Origin: Campylobacter showae CSUNSWCD
Lineage (GTDB): Bacteria; Campylobacterota; Campylobacteria; Campylobacterales; Campylobacteraceae
Length of the DNA: 64,000 nucleotides
Direction: 5' to 3'
NCBI RefSeq assembly: GCF_000313615.1
Contig: NZ_AMZQ01000009.1
Location: 1-64,000, forward strand
Numbering within the stretch: the first letter of the stretch is position 1; each line of letters starts with the position of its first letter. Both the position numbers and the translations under genes were made by a program. Positions 22,882-33,064 of this stretch are shown here, piece by piece. The notes beneath the pieces are model-generated. The model saw nothing but the letters and a program-made list of their open reading frames with translations, made no database searches and was not told the origin of the DNA.

Positions 22882-24263
22882 TGCACGAAAAACACGCTAA
22901 ATTTTTTGTAAATTTATTAGGCGCCGATAACGCCTACTTTGACGACGCGCACAGGATCGCCTACTGCTACGACGCGACTAGAAAGCGCCATTTGCCTGAC
23001 GGCGTGCTTTTTCCTAGGGACGAACGCGATGTGAGCGAGATTTTAAAATACTGCAATGAAAATAAAATCATAATCGTGCCTAGGGGTGCTGGCAGCGGCT
23101 TTACGGGCGGGGCGCTAGCGCACGAGGGCGGCGTGGTGCTTGCTTTTGAAAAGCATATGAATAAAATCCTAGAGATCGACATGCAAAACATGGTTGCCGT
23201 CGTGCAACCGGGCTGTATAAATATAAATTTACAGCGCGAAGCCGAGAAGCTAGGCCTTTTCTATCCGCCAGATCCCGCCAGCCAGGAGTACTCGACGCTA
23301 GGCGGCAACGTGAGCGAAAACGCCGGTGGCATGCGCGCGGCAAAATACGGCATCACCAAAGACTACGTCATGGCGCTGCGGGCGGTGCTACCTAACGGCG
23401 AAGTGATCCGTGCTGGCAAACGCACGATAAAAGACGTCGCTGGATACAATATCGCAGGCATCCTCATCGCCAGCGAGGGCACGCTAGCGGTAATAACCGA
23501 GATCACGCTAAAGCTCATCGCAAAGCCTAAATTTAGAAAAACGGCGATGGGAATTTTCCCTAGCGTAAACGCTGCGATGAACGCGGTTTATAAGACTATG
23601 GCCGCAGGCGTGACGCCAGTGGCCATGGAGTTTTTGGACGCGCTTTGCATACGCGCGGTCGAGACTAAATTTAACAAAGGCCTACCGCAAGATGCGGGCG
23701 CGCTGCTCATCACCGACGTCGACGGCGACATTTTAGACGGCCTAGAGCAAGATCTTGCCACGATCGAGCGAGTGTTTAGAGAAAACGGCGCTAGCGAATT
23801 TAGACGCGCCAAAGACGAGAGCGAGCGAAACGACATCTGGTTTGCCCGCCGCAACTGCTCGCAGGCGATAAATATCTACGGAAATTTAAAGCTAAACGAG
23901 GATATCACGGTGCCGCGCTCAAAGCTGCCAGAGTTGCTTGAGCGTATCGGCGACGTGGCAGAAAGATACGGCGTGCAGGTGCCGTGTTTCGGCCACACTG
24001 GGGATGGCAACGTACACACCAACGTGATGGTCGTGGACAAAGCCGACCCGGCACAGGTAGAGAGCGGACACAAGGCGATTGAGGAAATTTTTAAGATCGC
24101 AGTGGAGCTTGGCGGTACGCTCAGCGGTGAGCACGGTATCGGCATCAGCAAGGCTGAGTTTATGCCCCTTGCCTTTACGCCTGCTGAAATGGAGCTTTTT
24201 AGAAGTATCAAAAAAGCCTTTGACCCAAATAACATCCTAAACCCGTTTAAGATGGGGTTGTAA
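22878..24263 (+). CDS. glcD: GlcD-type FAD-linked oxidase (glycolate/lactate dehydrogenase subunit)
   Basis: This 461-aa flavoprotein of the FAD-linked oxidase family oxidises 2-hydroxy acids such as glycolate or D-lactate. The FAD domain shows VPRGAGSGFTGGAL (about 56-69) and STLGGNVSENAGGMRA (about 139-154). The C-terminal domain has CFGHTGDGNVHTN (about 371-383) and SGEHGIGISKAEFM (about 415-428). No glcE or glcF partner is adjacent, as in H. pylori HP0509. The start overlaps the upstream gene. Confidence 0.92.
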   Translation: MMHEKHAKFFVNLLGADNAYFDDAHRIAYCYDATRKRHLPDGVLFPRDERDVSEILKYCNENKIIIVPRGAGSGFTGGALAHEGGVVLAFEKHMNKILEIDMQNMVAVVQPGCININLQREAEKLGLFYPPDPASQEYSTLGGNVSENAGGMRAAKYGITKDYVMALRAVLPNGEVIRAGKRTIKDVAGYNIAGILIASEGTLAVITEITLKLIAKPKFRKTAMGIFPSVNAAMNAVYKTMAAGVTPVAMEFLDALCIRAVETKFNKGLPQDAGALLITDVDGDILDGLEQDLATIERVFRENGASEFRRAKDESERNDIWFARRNCSQAINIYGNLKLNEDITVPRSKLPELLERIGDVAERYGVQVPCFGHTGDGNVHTNVMVVDKADPAQVESGHKAIEEIFKIAVELGGTLSGEHGIGISKAEFMPLAFTPAEMELFRSIKKAFDPNNILNPFKMGL

Positions 24264-24400
24264 AAAGCGTTGTCTCGTGAGCATTTTTCTTGCGCTAGGT
24301 GCTTTCTTTGAGAAATAAGTTTCGTTTTTGCTGCCGTGGCGACCTGATTAGTTGACCTCGGTCGCAAAAACTTCAACTTCTTCTAGCGACTTCAAGCAAA
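24264..24400. repeat. Post-stop repeat, copy after glcD
   Basis: GCGTTGTCTCGTGAGCATTTTTC begins 5 nt after the glcD stop. Its first bases match the same position after the DUF4272 gene (GCGTTGTCTCTTGCGCGC) and resemble those after uvrB and ppk. The rest of this copy is less conserved. Confidence 0.5.
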
Positions 24401-24407
24401 TTCAAAT

Positions 24408-24794
24408 TTATTCTTTTTTATATGTCACAAATACCATTGAATTTGGTATGTTTTTCCCTATTACATAATCTGGATTGTAAGTAGCTATATTGTGTACGAC
24501 TGTACCAACTGTAGCACTCGCGGCACCAGCCAATGATGCTATAAAGGTAGCCGGCCAAATTGGGTTTGGTACTAAACTTGCCGCCAAGGCACCGCCTATC
24601 AACGCACTTCTATTTTCCATATAAACTCTACAACGCAAACTTTGTTTTTCTATTGCTCCTTCAATTTTGTTAACGGTATAACTCATATCTTTCACAGCAA
24701 CCACCCAAAATGATTTCTTCGCTTTTACAAGCTCATCTAATTTTTCGACCGTAAGCTCATCTGATGTAAATCATAAAACATCAACATTAGACAT
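24408..24794 (-). pseudogene. Small Gly/Ala-rich membrane protein interrupted by TGA
   Basis: From ATG at 24794-24792, with AGGAG upstream, the frame reads MSNVDVL then TGA (24773-24771). It then continues open through FTSDELTVEKLDELVKAKKS into a 98-aa distal part with the hydrophobic, glycine-zipper-like segment SALIGGALAASLV and FIASLAGAASATVG (about residues 65-100 of the whole). Thus one nonsense codon splits what was a gene of about 128 codons. A downstream start at 24704 could still express the distal part. Family not recognised. It lies in an AT-rich accessory pocket. Confidence 0.55.
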
Positions 24795-24911
24795 TTTTAC
24801 TCCTATATATAAGTTTGAATAAGATTTTACGACATTATTTCTAAATTTATTATAAATTTACGAATATATGTCGCAATTTGCTATTAAATTTATAAAAGCT
24901 AAACTTGCGCT

Positions 24912-25106
24912 ATGAAATACAGCCAACAAGACAAAGCTAGAATTTTAAAGATAACCACTAGAACGCTACAAAGATGGAAGACCTCAAAACCCGAGCTTTA
25001 CGCCATCATCGAGGCTGGATTTAAAATGCGTGAACTCGTGGCTGACGAAGAACAAAGCCTCTCTGAGATAAAAAAGATGATAAAAGAAGCCTTACCTCAA
25101 AGCTAA
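24912..25106 (+). CDS. Small helix-turn-helix protein
   Basis: This 64-aa protein contains KARILKITTRTLQRWKTSKP (about 8-27), a typical helix-turn-helix, followed by an acidic helix. DNA binding is inferred. In a shifted frame, an open stretch of about 63 codons without a start codon continues to 25294 (LNLNPYRLEFDEIITPNLAE...). The gene may therefore once have been longer and be frameshifted near its present stop. Confidence 0.5.
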   Translation: MKYSQQDKARILKITTRTLQRWKTSKPELYAIIEAGFKMRELVADEEQSLSEIKKMIKEALPQS

Positions 25107-25360
25107 ATTTAAACCCTTATCGCCTCGAATTTGACGAAATTATCACGCCAAATTTAGCCGAATTTAACTTCGCTGCCGTAAATCCAAATTTTAAAATCAC
25201 CGACCGCTTTAACTTTGATGCCATTATTACCCAAAATGCAGTCAAATTTAACCCCATAATCATAAAGACCGCCGTATCGCAAAACGCAAAATAAATAAAA
25301 TTTACATAATCCGAAATTTAAAAATTTTAAAGTAAAATACCTCAAATTTAAGGATCCAAA

Positions 25361-26188
25361 ATGAACCCGCAAAAATTTGAAAAGATAAAACAAACGCTTA
25401 AAATTTGGCTAACGGCGATGCTAAAGATCAAGGACAAGCAGCTACTGCACTACGCATCAAGTCTAAGCTTTCACACGATGCTCTCCATCATCCCAGTGCT
25501 TCTCATCTCGCTCTCGCTCTTTACGCAGATGCCAAGTTTCAGCGTCTATTACGCCAAGATCAAGGAATTTATATTCGCCCAGCTGCTACCCTCAAACCAA
25601 GAGGCGTTCTCAAACTACATCGAGACCTTTTTACAAAATAGTTCGAGCCTTGGCATCCTCGGACTTGGCGCGATCATCTTTACTTCGATCATGTTTTTTG
25701 CCGATTACGAATACGTCATCAACCGAATCATGCACACGAGTAGCCGCAAATTTTGGAACTCGCTAAGCGCGTATTGGACGCTCATTACGCTAGCTCCTTT
25801 GGGGCTTGGGCTTAGTTTTTATCTCTCAAATTTATTTCAGGATATACTAAACTCCAGCGACTACACGAAGTGGATAAATTTCATAAGTATCTTTCCGTAC
25901 CTCATCATCTGGGCGATATTTTGCGTGACCTATCTCATCTCGATAAACCGCCAAATCGCCCTAAAAAACGCGCTTTTTAGCTCATTCGTCGCCTCGCTCA
26001 TCTGGTATCTGGGTAAAAATATATTCGTCTTTTACGCCGCAAATAACAAAACCTATCTTAGCATCTACGGCTCATTTTCGGTGGTGCTGCTATTTTTCGT
26101 GTGGATTTACGTATCGTGGATCATCTTTCTTTACGGCGTGAAGCTGTGCGCGTATCTGGAAAAGGCCGGCGACGACAAAGAAGCTTAA
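25361..26188 (+). CDS. YihY/BrkB-family inner-membrane protein
   Basis: This 275-aa protein has about six membrane helices, with the family pattern HYASSLSFHTMLSIIPVLL (about 31-49) near the start and YGSFSVVLLFFVWIYVSWIIFLYG (about 235-258) near the end. Members were once called RNase BN, but that activity belongs to another gene; the true role is unknown. It converges with the comEC gene (3' ends overlap by 4 nt). Confidence 0.88.
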   Translation: MNPQKFEKIKQTLKIWLTAMLKIKDKQLLHYASSLSFHTMLSIIPVLLISLSLFTQMPSFSVYYAKIKEFIFAQLLPSNQEAFSNYIETFLQNSSSLGILGLGAIIFTSIMFFADYEYVINRIMHTSSRKFWNSLSAYWTLITLAPLGLGLSFYLSNLFQDILNSSDYTKWINFISIFPYLIIWAIFCVTYLISINRQIALKNALFSSFVASLIWYLGKNIFVFYAANNKTYLSIYGSFSVVLLFFVWIYVSWIIFLYGVKLCAYLEKAGDDKEA

Positions 26189-27459
26189 ACAAGCGCGGCA
26201 AAGCAAAGTAAATTTAGCGGCACGATAACGGCGGCTAAAATTTTGCTTTTGACGCTTGCTAGGCTAAGCGCATTATAGAGCAAAAACAACCAAAACGGCA
26301 CGCTCAAATTTACTCCCTTTGCTCGCCACGATAGGAATTCTAGCAAATATTCATCAAGCGCGCCGCCCGCGCCAAACGCGTGCAAAAGCGCGCTCATCGG
26401 ATAAAACAAGCTAAAAAGCGGCGTGAGCGGCAAGACGGCTAGCTGCTGGGCGCTAACGAGCGGGAAAAAATAAACCACAGGCAAAATCATCGCCGAAAAT
26501 ACCCAAAAATTTAGCAAGATAGCGTGCGTCAAATTTGAAAACCTCTCGCCAAAGTGCCGCAAATATAGATAAATATAAAACACGCCCATGCAAGAAAAAT
26601 AAAATCCGACGCTAAAAAGCAGACTAGGCATCAGCGCTACGGCGGCGCAAATCACCGTAAAAAGTAGCTCAAAGCTAACGACACGCACGTTTCTAGCGAG
26701 TAAAAACAGAGCTAGCAGGCTCATCAAAAACGCCCGCAAAAAGGACGGCACGAAGCCAATCAGCGCAAGATAACAAAACAAAACCGCAAAAATCGCGGCC
26801 GAGAGGTCAAATTTGGCGTTTCGATACGGAAAATATCGCGCCTGAAAATAGCTGTAAGCCGGGCGCATGATAAAATACAAAAAACCAAAAATCAGTCCCA
26901 AATGATAACCGGAAATCGCAATCAGATGCGCTACGCCGTAGAAATTTACGTCCGCTCTAAGCTCCTTACCGACGGGTGCGGCCAGAAACAGCGCGGTAAA
27001 AAGCTCTGTCATTTTTTCGTTTTCGTGCTGTGCGGCGATAAAATCATAAATTTTATCTCGCAACGGCTCGCTGCTAGTGGCGTAGCGAAGCTCCGAGATA
27101 CCATAGCTTGGCATAAAAAACGAGCCGCTTAGGTACTCTTTAAATTTGACGTTTTTGTTTTCGGCGCCGATTAAAATTTGCTCGTTCGCTCCAGCGTCAA
27201 AATCCGCCTGAGTCGTCGTATAAAAGCTAAAATCCTGCGTTTTAAGCTTTAAAACGCGGTAAATTTTGCCTTTTTCGTTCGTTTTTTCGTAGTTTTGTAA
27301 AATTTTAGCTTGTAAGATAACGCCGTTTTGGGCTTTAAATTCGCGAAATTTATAGTAGCTAAAGCCCAAATTTAGCGCAAAAACGAGCGCGCACGCAAGG
27401 CAAAATATATAAACCTCTCGCGCGTTTTCAAAGATAGATTTTTGCTGCGGCTTTTGCAA
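26185..27459 (-). CDS. comEC: ComEC/Rec2-type DNA uptake channel
   Basis: This 424-aa membrane protein would carry incoming DNA across the inner membrane during natural transformation. It has an N-terminal DUF4131-like part (about 15-110), then the Competence domain with HLIAISGYHLGLIFG (about 185-199) and many membrane helices to the C-terminus. The metallo-beta-lactamase domain found in long ComEC proteins is absent, as in other short epsilonproteobacterial forms. It lies 23 bases downstream of dnaB in the same direction. Confidence 0.88.
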   Translation of the reverse strand: MQKPQQKSIFENAREVYIFCLACALVFALNLGFSYYKFREFKAQNGVILQAKILQNYEKTNEKGKIYRVLKLKTQDFSFYTTTQADFDAGANEQILIGAENKNVKFKEYLSGSFFMPSYGISELRYATSSEPLRDKIYDFIAAQHENEKMTELFTALFLAAPVGKELRADVNFYGVAHLIAISGYHLGLIFGFLYFIMRPAYSYFQARYFPYRNAKFDLSAAIFAVLFCYLALIGFVPSFLRAFLMSLLALFLLARNVRVVSFELLFTVICAAVALMPSLLFSVGFYFSCMGVFYIYLYLRHFGERFSNLTHAILLNFWVFSAMILPVVYFFPLVSAQQLAVLPLTPLFSLFYPMSALLHAFGAGGALDEYLLEFLSWRAKGVNLSVPFWLFLLYNALSLASVKSKILAAVIVPLNLLCFAALV

Positions 27460-27482
27460 ATTTTGAGCTTAAAGGGCGCATT

Positions 27483-28892
27483 TTAGGCGTTTGGGTTAAA
27501 CTCCGCCACGTGCGCGGCGCCAAAGCTCTTATCTACAAAGCGCGTAAATTCCTTCTGAAATATCACTTCGACCGTGCCCACAGGGCCGTTTCGGTTCTTG
27601 CCCACTATGATTTCGGCGTCCTCTTCGATCTTATTAGGAACAAATTTACGCACGTACTCCTTGCCCTCAGCATGCGCCTTTTTCTCGGCTTCCTTTTCCT
27701 CCTGCTCACGGTAAACCTCGTCGCGGTAGACAAAAAGTATCATGTCAGCATCCTGCTCGATGGCGCCTGATTCGCGCAGGTCGCTTAGCATCGGGCGTTT
27801 GTTGGCGCGAGACTCCAAGCTACGGTTTAGCTGGCTAAGCGCGATGATAGGCATGTTTAGTTCGCGTGCTAGTAGCTTCAGTCCGCGCGAGATTTCGGCG
27901 ATCTGCAGGTGGCGGTCGGAGAAATTTGACGTCGCCATCATGAGGCCGATATAGTCGATGACGCAAAGCGTGATCTCGGGGTGCGAGGACTTGAGCTTGC
28001 GCATTTGCGTGCGGATCTGGTGGATGTTTACGTAGCCGCTGTCATAGACGAAAAGCTTACGACTAGACATATCCTCGCACGCGTCGCTTAGGCGCGACCA
28101 CTCCTCGTCGTCCATTTTGGCCGTCATTATGTTTTGTAGCGGGATCGAGGTTTTGGCGCTTAGCATACGCAGCATGATTTGCTCGGCAGGCATCTCAAGC
28201 GAGAAAAACACCACGCCGCCGCCGCGCATTAGCACGTGGTTCATCAAATTTAAGCAGATCGTGGTTTTTCCCATACCAGGTCGCGCCGCGATGATGATGA
28301 GATCGCCGTGTTTAAAGCCCTTCGTCATCTCGTTTAGCTGGCGAAAGCCCGTGTCGATGCCCACGATATCCTTATCTTCGAGTAGCTTTTGCTTTTCTAG
28401 GTGCGTGATGACGTCTGCGATGATGACAGCAGCGTCTTTTACGACGCCTGCGCTCTGCCCGTCCACTAGCGAATAAAAACTCTGACTCAGCTCGTCCACC
28501 ATATCGCGGCTAGGCTTATCCTCGCTCACTTTGCTTGGTATCTGGTGTGCGATTTTTACCAGGCTTCGCTTGATTGATTTTTCTTTGATTTCGTTGGCGT
28601 ACTTTTTGACGTCTAGGATCGAGTTCGTGCCGATGATCTCGCTCATCACGTTCTCGTCAAATTTACTTCCAAGCTTGGTTTTTAAAAATCCCGTTTCGAC
28701 GGGTAAATTTTCGTTTAGGCACTTTACCATCGCGTCGTAAACGTCGCCGTGAGCACGCAGGTAAAAATCAAACGGGCTTAGGATATCGAAAATCTCGCCT
28801 AGATTATCCGCGCTATAGATGATGGACGCGAGGATCGCGCGCTCCATATCTAGATCATAGAGATTGTGCATATCGATGTTTTCTTTTGCCAT
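27483..28892 (-). CDS. dnaB: Replicative DNA helicase DnaB
   Basis: This 469-aa hexameric helicase unwinds DNA at the replication fork. It has an N-terminal DnaB_N domain (MERAILASIIY near residue 15), Walker A AARPGMGKTT (about 207-216), Walker B CVIDYIGLM (about 310-318), and ALSQLNRSLE (about 350-359) plus the arginine-finger region near the C-terminus. Length is normal. It is upstream of comEC in one transcription unit. Confidence 0.97.
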   Translation of the reverse strand: MAKENIDMHNLYDLDMERAILASIIYSADNLGEIFDILSPFDFYLRAHGDVYDAMVKCLNENLPVETGFLKTKLGSKFDENVMSEIIGTNSILDVKKYANEIKEKSIKRSLVKIAHQIPSKVSEDKPSRDMVDELSQSFYSLVDGQSAGVVKDAAVIIADVITHLEKQKLLEDKDIVGIDTGFRQLNEMTKGFKHGDLIIIAARPGMGKTTICLNLMNHVLMRGGGVVFFSLEMPAEQIMLRMLSAKTSIPLQNIMTAKMDDEEWSRLSDACEDMSSRKLFVYDSGYVNIHQIRTQMRKLKSSHPEITLCVIDYIGLMMATSNFSDRHLQIAEISRGLKLLARELNMPIIALSQLNRSLESRANKRPMLSDLRESGAIEQDADMILFVYRDEVYREQEEKEAEKKAHAEGKEYVRKFVPNKIEEDAEIIVGKNRNGPVGTVEVIFQKEFTRFVDKSFGAAHVAEFNPNA

Positions 28893-29010
28893 TTTCGTGT
28901 CCTTTTGTTTTGTTAAATTTGCCTGCGTTTGGGCGGATTTTATAAAATTTGACGCTTATTTGTAAATTTGCTTTAGCTTATGGCCTTCAAATTTGAGTTA
29001 GCGCCGTAAA

Positions 29011-29028
29011 GGGTGCGGTTTTGCACCC
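29011..29028. other. Hairpin between ispG and dnaB
   Basis: GGGTGC-ggtttt-GCACCC is a perfect 6-bp stem within the 238-bp gap. The T run expected of a strong terminator is missing. The rest of the gap is rich in CAAATTTGA words and has no gene. Confidence 0.4.
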
Positions 29029-29130
29029 CTCCACCTCAAAGCCGAGCTAAATTTGACCGATCAAATTTGAGCGCCTAAATTTAACAGACAACTCCACTCG
29101 CCGCCAAACGTCAAATTTGACGACCGAAAT

Positions 29131-30189
29131 TTACGCCCGCGACTTTATCTCGTCGTCGATCTCGAGTAAAAATCTATCGACCAGCTCGCTCTCGGGCAGC
29201 CTCGCGACAACCTCGCCTTTGCGCATTATCATGCCGTTTCCTTTGCCAAATGCTATCGCCACGTCAGCACCCTTTGCCTCGCCGATCGCGTTTACAACGC
29301 AGCCCATCACCGAGACGTTTAGCGGCTCTTTGATGTGCTTGGTCTTTTCCTCGACGAGTTTTACCGCAGCCATCAGGTCAGCTTGCAAACGCCCACAGGT
29401 TGGGCACGAGATGATATTTAGCCCCTCTTTTTGGCGGCCGCTGTCTTTTAGGATCGCTTTTGCGACTTTGATCTCCTCCTCGAGCTCGCCCGTGATGCTA
29501 ACTCGCATCGTATCGCCGATGCCTTCTAGTAGCAGTCCGCCTAGCGCGATTGCCGATTTTATCGTCGCGTGAAAGCTAGTGCCAGCCTCCGTCACGCCTA
29601 GGTGAAACGGATACGCCACGAGCGGCCGTAGTGCGCGGTAAGCGGCCATAGTGCGCTCGACGTCGCTTGATTTTAGCGAGATTTTGATATCGGTAAAGTC
29701 AAAATCCTCGAGCAAATTTATGTTATAAAGCGCGCTTTGCACCATCGCCTCAACCGTGCGGCCGTATTTGTCCTCAAACTGCTTTTCGAGCGAGCCCGAG
29801 TTTACGCCGATACGGATAGGCAGATTTCGCTGCTTGCACGCGTCCACGACGGCTTTGATGTTCTTTTTCGAGCCGATGTTGCCCGGATTTATACGGATAG
29901 CGTCGACGAACTCGCTAACTATCACGGCGTAGTTGTGGTTAAAGTGGATGTCGGCGACGACGGGCAGCGGGCTAGCTTTTACGACCTCGCGTAGCGCGGC
30001 GGTGTCCTCTTTGTCAAACACGGCGCAACGCACGATATCGCAGCCCGCAAAATAGAGCATTTGTATCTGCTCTAGCGTGCCTTTTACGTCTTTTGTTTTG
30101 CTAAACGTCATCGACTGCACCGATATGGGCGCGTCTCCGCCTATTTTTACGTCCCTGATTTTTATCTGTTTCGTGGGGTATCTTTGCAA
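29131..30189 (-). CDS. ispG: 4-hydroxy-3-methylbut-2-enyl diphosphate synthase IspG
   Basis: This 352-aa enzyme carries out the penultimate step of the MEP isoprenoid pathway with a 4Fe-4S cluster. It shows a TIM-barrel start ([22 protein letters not shown]), [12 protein letters not shown] (about 95-106), and the cluster ligands in ISCPTCGR (about 259-266) and [18 protein letters not shown] (about 297-314). Length is normal for the bacterial short form. It appears monocistronic. Confidence 0.97.
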   Translation of the reverse strand: MQRYPTKQIKIRDVKIGGDAPISVQSMTFSKTKDVKGTLEQIQMLYFAGCDIVRCAVFDKEDTAALREVVKASPLPVVADIHFNHNYAVIVSEFVDAIRINPGNIGSKKNIKAVVDACKQRNLPIRIGVNSGSLEKQFEDKYGRTVEAMVQSALYNINLLEDFDFTDIKISLKSSDVERTMAAYRALRPLVAYPFHLGVTEAGTSFHATIKSAIALGGLLLEGIGDTMRVSITGELEEEIKVAKAILKDSGRQKEGLNIISCPTCGRLQADLMAAVKLVEEKTKHIKEPLNVSVMGCVVNAIGEAKGADVAIAFGKGNGMIMRKGEVVARLPESELVDRFLLEIDDEIKSRA

Positions 30190-30260
30190 ATTTGGCCTTT
30201 AAATTTTATTGTGCGATTATATAAAATCTTGGCTTTTAAATAAATTTACCGCCCTAAAAT

Positions 30261-30987
30261 CTACTTACCTAAAACCTCGCGCCTATACTCCCGCGTATCT
30301 ATAAATTTAGATCTCAGACTCTTTTGATTTTCTATGTGCGCGTCTATGTTTTTGCTAGTTATCTCTACGCCTAGCCCCGCGTGCTCGCCCTGCTTTGTTA
30401 AGAAATCCAGCATCATATCGCCGAGCCTTGCGTTATAGTGGCTAGCCTCCCAGTAGTACGGCGAGACTTGATCGGCATTTTTAGGTAGCTCCTGTGCCGT
30501 TATCTCGTTATAAACGCCAAAATCCACTATCCTAAACGGCTTTTTTCCTAGACGCTTGGCAACCTCTTCATTTACGGCCGTTATCTGCTTTTTCCACTCG
30601 TACCACGCCGCGTCAAGCCCGACTCTGTAGTCCATCGTTTCAAGCAGCCTAGCATGCAGCGGACTTATCGCGATATCTAGGGTTACGTTATTTTCGTGAG
30701 AGTCCGTTAAAATCTCGATAAAATTTTCATAAGACAGCCTTGATACCTCGTCTCTTTTGCGCTCAGCCATATATCCGCTTTCTATCTTTTTTATCGAGGC
30801 GGGCCTGATTTTTTGGATCTTTACAACCTTCATAAAGCGCGACTGCAAATCCTCTCTGGGTTTATTTTTTAAAGATATCGGTATCGTAAATCCTGTATGG
30901 ATCAACCGGGTAGTTAAAAACTGCTACGAACGCGAAAATCAAAGCCGCCGCGGTCAAAAAGCTAAACGTCCATTTTTTAAATTTCAT
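30261..30987 (-). pseudogene. AlgJ/AlgX-type SGNH acetylation partner, frameshifted
   Basis: From ATG 30987 the frame reads MKFKKWTFSFLTAAALIFAF (membrane anchor), then YPVDPYRIYDTDIFKK and a stop. The rest continues in another frame as KPREDLQSRFMKVVKIQKIR to the stop at 30261. Removing one A from a run of six joins them (DIFKNKPRED). The remaining 200 aa resemble the periplasmic partner of MBOAT acetyltransferases such as the AlgI system. It lies directly downstream of the MBOAT gene. A sequencing error is possible. Confidence 0.6.
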
Positions 30988-30996
30988 ACGACTTTC

Positions 30997-32463
30997 CTAA
31001 AAGTTAAAATATAAAAATTGAGACATTTTGTGCAAATTTAAAACGCCCAGCGTAAAACAAAGCACGGCAAGGGTCAAATTTAGCCCGCCAAACTTAAAGC
31101 CTTGCAGTTTTTGCGCGGAGTTTTTAAACAGTAGAGTGACCGCAAAACCCGCGATCAAGTAGTAAAGCAAGGTGTTTATGCTGTCTATTTGTATATTTGG
31201 ATTCCACTCGCCAAATTTAACGCCATACTCCCTCAAAAAAACCGACCTTTCTCTCTAGCCGCGAATTTAGAGCTAGCCCGCCGCCCAGCCCAAACATCCC
31301 TTTTAGCACCTTTAGCGCGTCATCCCACTCCTTTACTCTAAAAAACACCCAGGCGATATTTACGAAGTTAAAGGTTATAAACCAAGCTACGAATTTATTT
31401 AGCTTAAAACCGAGCTCGCTCCAAATCCTTTGGACGACCAAGGCCGCACCGTGTAGACACCCCCAAAACACAAATGTCCAGCTCGCCCCGTGCCAGATGC
31501 CGCCTATCACAAAGGTCGCGGCCAAATTTACGTACGTACGCACCATGCCCCTGCGGTTGCCTCCCAGCGGGATATAGACGTAATCTCTCAAAAAGCGGCT
31601 TAGCGTGATATGCGATCTGCGCCAAAAATCCTGAATATTTAAAGCCTTATAAGGCGAGTTGAAATTTATCGGCAGTTTGATGTTAAAAAGTAGCGCCGCG
31701 CCGATCGCCATATCGCAGTACCCGCTAAAATCAAAATAAAGCTGAAACGTGTAGCTAAGGCTAGTAGCCCAAGCTTCGATCAAATTTAAGCTCGCGGCCA
31801 TGTCAAATCCCTCGGTCGCCCAAATGGCGAAAGTATCGGCGATAACGACCTTTTTAAAAAGCCCGATAGAAAATATAAAAAGTCCAAGAGCGATATTTTT
31901 GTAGTTGATTATTTTATTTTTAGCTTTTGCAAACTGCGGCATCATCTCCTCGTGATGCACGATGGGGCCTGCGATTAGCTGCGGAAAAAACGTAACAAAC
32001 AAGCAGTAGTTTAAAAAATCGTACCGCCTTGCGCCCTTAAGCGCCGCGCAATCCACAAGATACGCGATCTGCTGAAACGTAAAAAACGAAATCGCAAGCG
32101 GCAGGAGCAAATTTAGATGCGATATCTGCGTACCGAAGGCGAAATTTACATTGGCGATCAAAAAGTCTGAATATTTAAAATACCCAAGCAAGGCCAAATT
32201 TGCCGCGATACCAAGAGCTAGGAGAATTTTTTGGAAATTTTGGGATTATTTTTACAAAGCTCTAGCCCAAAAGAGTAGTTAAATATCATCGAGCCTACTA
32301 TTAGCGGCAGATAAGCGATGTTCCACCAGCTGTAAAAAAATAGCGACGATGCGACTAAAAAGCCCTTCGCCGCTTCACTAAGGCGCTTTTTATTTAAGAA
32401 AAAATATACGAAAAAAGTTACGGGCAAAAATAAAAATATAAATTCGTAAGAGTTAAAAAGCAT
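30997..32463 (-). pseudogene. MBOAT (AlgI-like) O-acyltransferase, two frameshifts
   Basis: Three collinear pieces make one AlgI-type membrane O-acyltransferase of about 485 aa: 32463-32218 (LFNSYEFIFLFLPVTFFVYF), 32197-31217, and 31236-30997 (C-terminal helices). The middle piece holds SFFTFQQIAYLVD, YFDFSGYCDMAIG and the catalytic His in GGIWHGASWTFVFWG. The joints lie at homopolymers: an A6 run (one A short; SKKILLALG if corrected) and a T7 run (one T too many; VGFLREYGVKF if corrected). AlgI-type enzymes acetylate polysaccharides or peptidoglycan outside the membrane. Confidence 0.75.
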
Positions 32464-33064
32464 TTACCTGTCCATTGATGTTTTAGCGAGATTATGATAA
32501 AAATTATTTAATATTTAAACAAAATAAAAATTAATTAATTGCTACCGAGCAAAAACTAAACGCACGAGCGGTCAAATTTGAAGCAAGGACGTAAAAATAG
32601 TCTGCCAAAGTTGCAACTTAAATTTGAGCGAAATGACGCAAGCGGTGGTATTGCGAAGTTAGACTAAGCGCGGATGAAATTTGTGGGCAGAGCGTATGCT
32701 TGATTTTAAACGCAACGACGTATAGCAAAGAAAAATAGCGCGGGAATTAAGGCGAAGTATTTTTCGATTTACTTTGAGCCATACCATCATAACAAGACTT
32801 TGCTACAAAAAGGCGAGGCGACGATGCAAAAACATTTATAGATAACGAAATTTTAAAATTTGTATGAAAAGTGATAAGCGGCGGTATCTTGCGATGATTT
32901 TTGGGGTCTGCTTCGCAAGCTCGCAGCTGCAAGCAGAAGTGAGATAAAATTTCGGCATAGATAGAACATGTGGTTCATCGAGCCGAAATTTTATCAGCTC
33001 CACAAAACTAGCGAAGCGGCGGCATAGCCGAAGTTTCTATAAAAAGCGCGCAAGAGACAACGCG
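32464..33064. other. Gene-free 600-bp gap with repeat-family sequence
   Basis: No plausible gene is seen. The first 80 bases are AT-rich and hold the promoter region of the MBOAT locus. The rest, from about 32740, shows words shared with other copies of the post-stop repeat (AAGGCGAAGTAT, GATAGAACAT, GCGCGCAAGAGACAACGCG). Confidence 0.55.
32740..33062. repeat. Post-stop repeat, copy after the DUF4272 gene
   Basis: Read outward from the DUF4272 stop (minus strand) it begins GCGTTGTCTCTTGCGCGCTTTT, has a central GATGAACC...GTTCTATC palindrome and ends near ATACTTCGCCTTAATTC, the order also seen after uvrB and ppk. A 14-bp inverted repeat GATAAAATTTCGGC (32943-32956)/GCCGAAATTTTATC (32982-32995) is specific to this copy. 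Confidence 0.55.
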
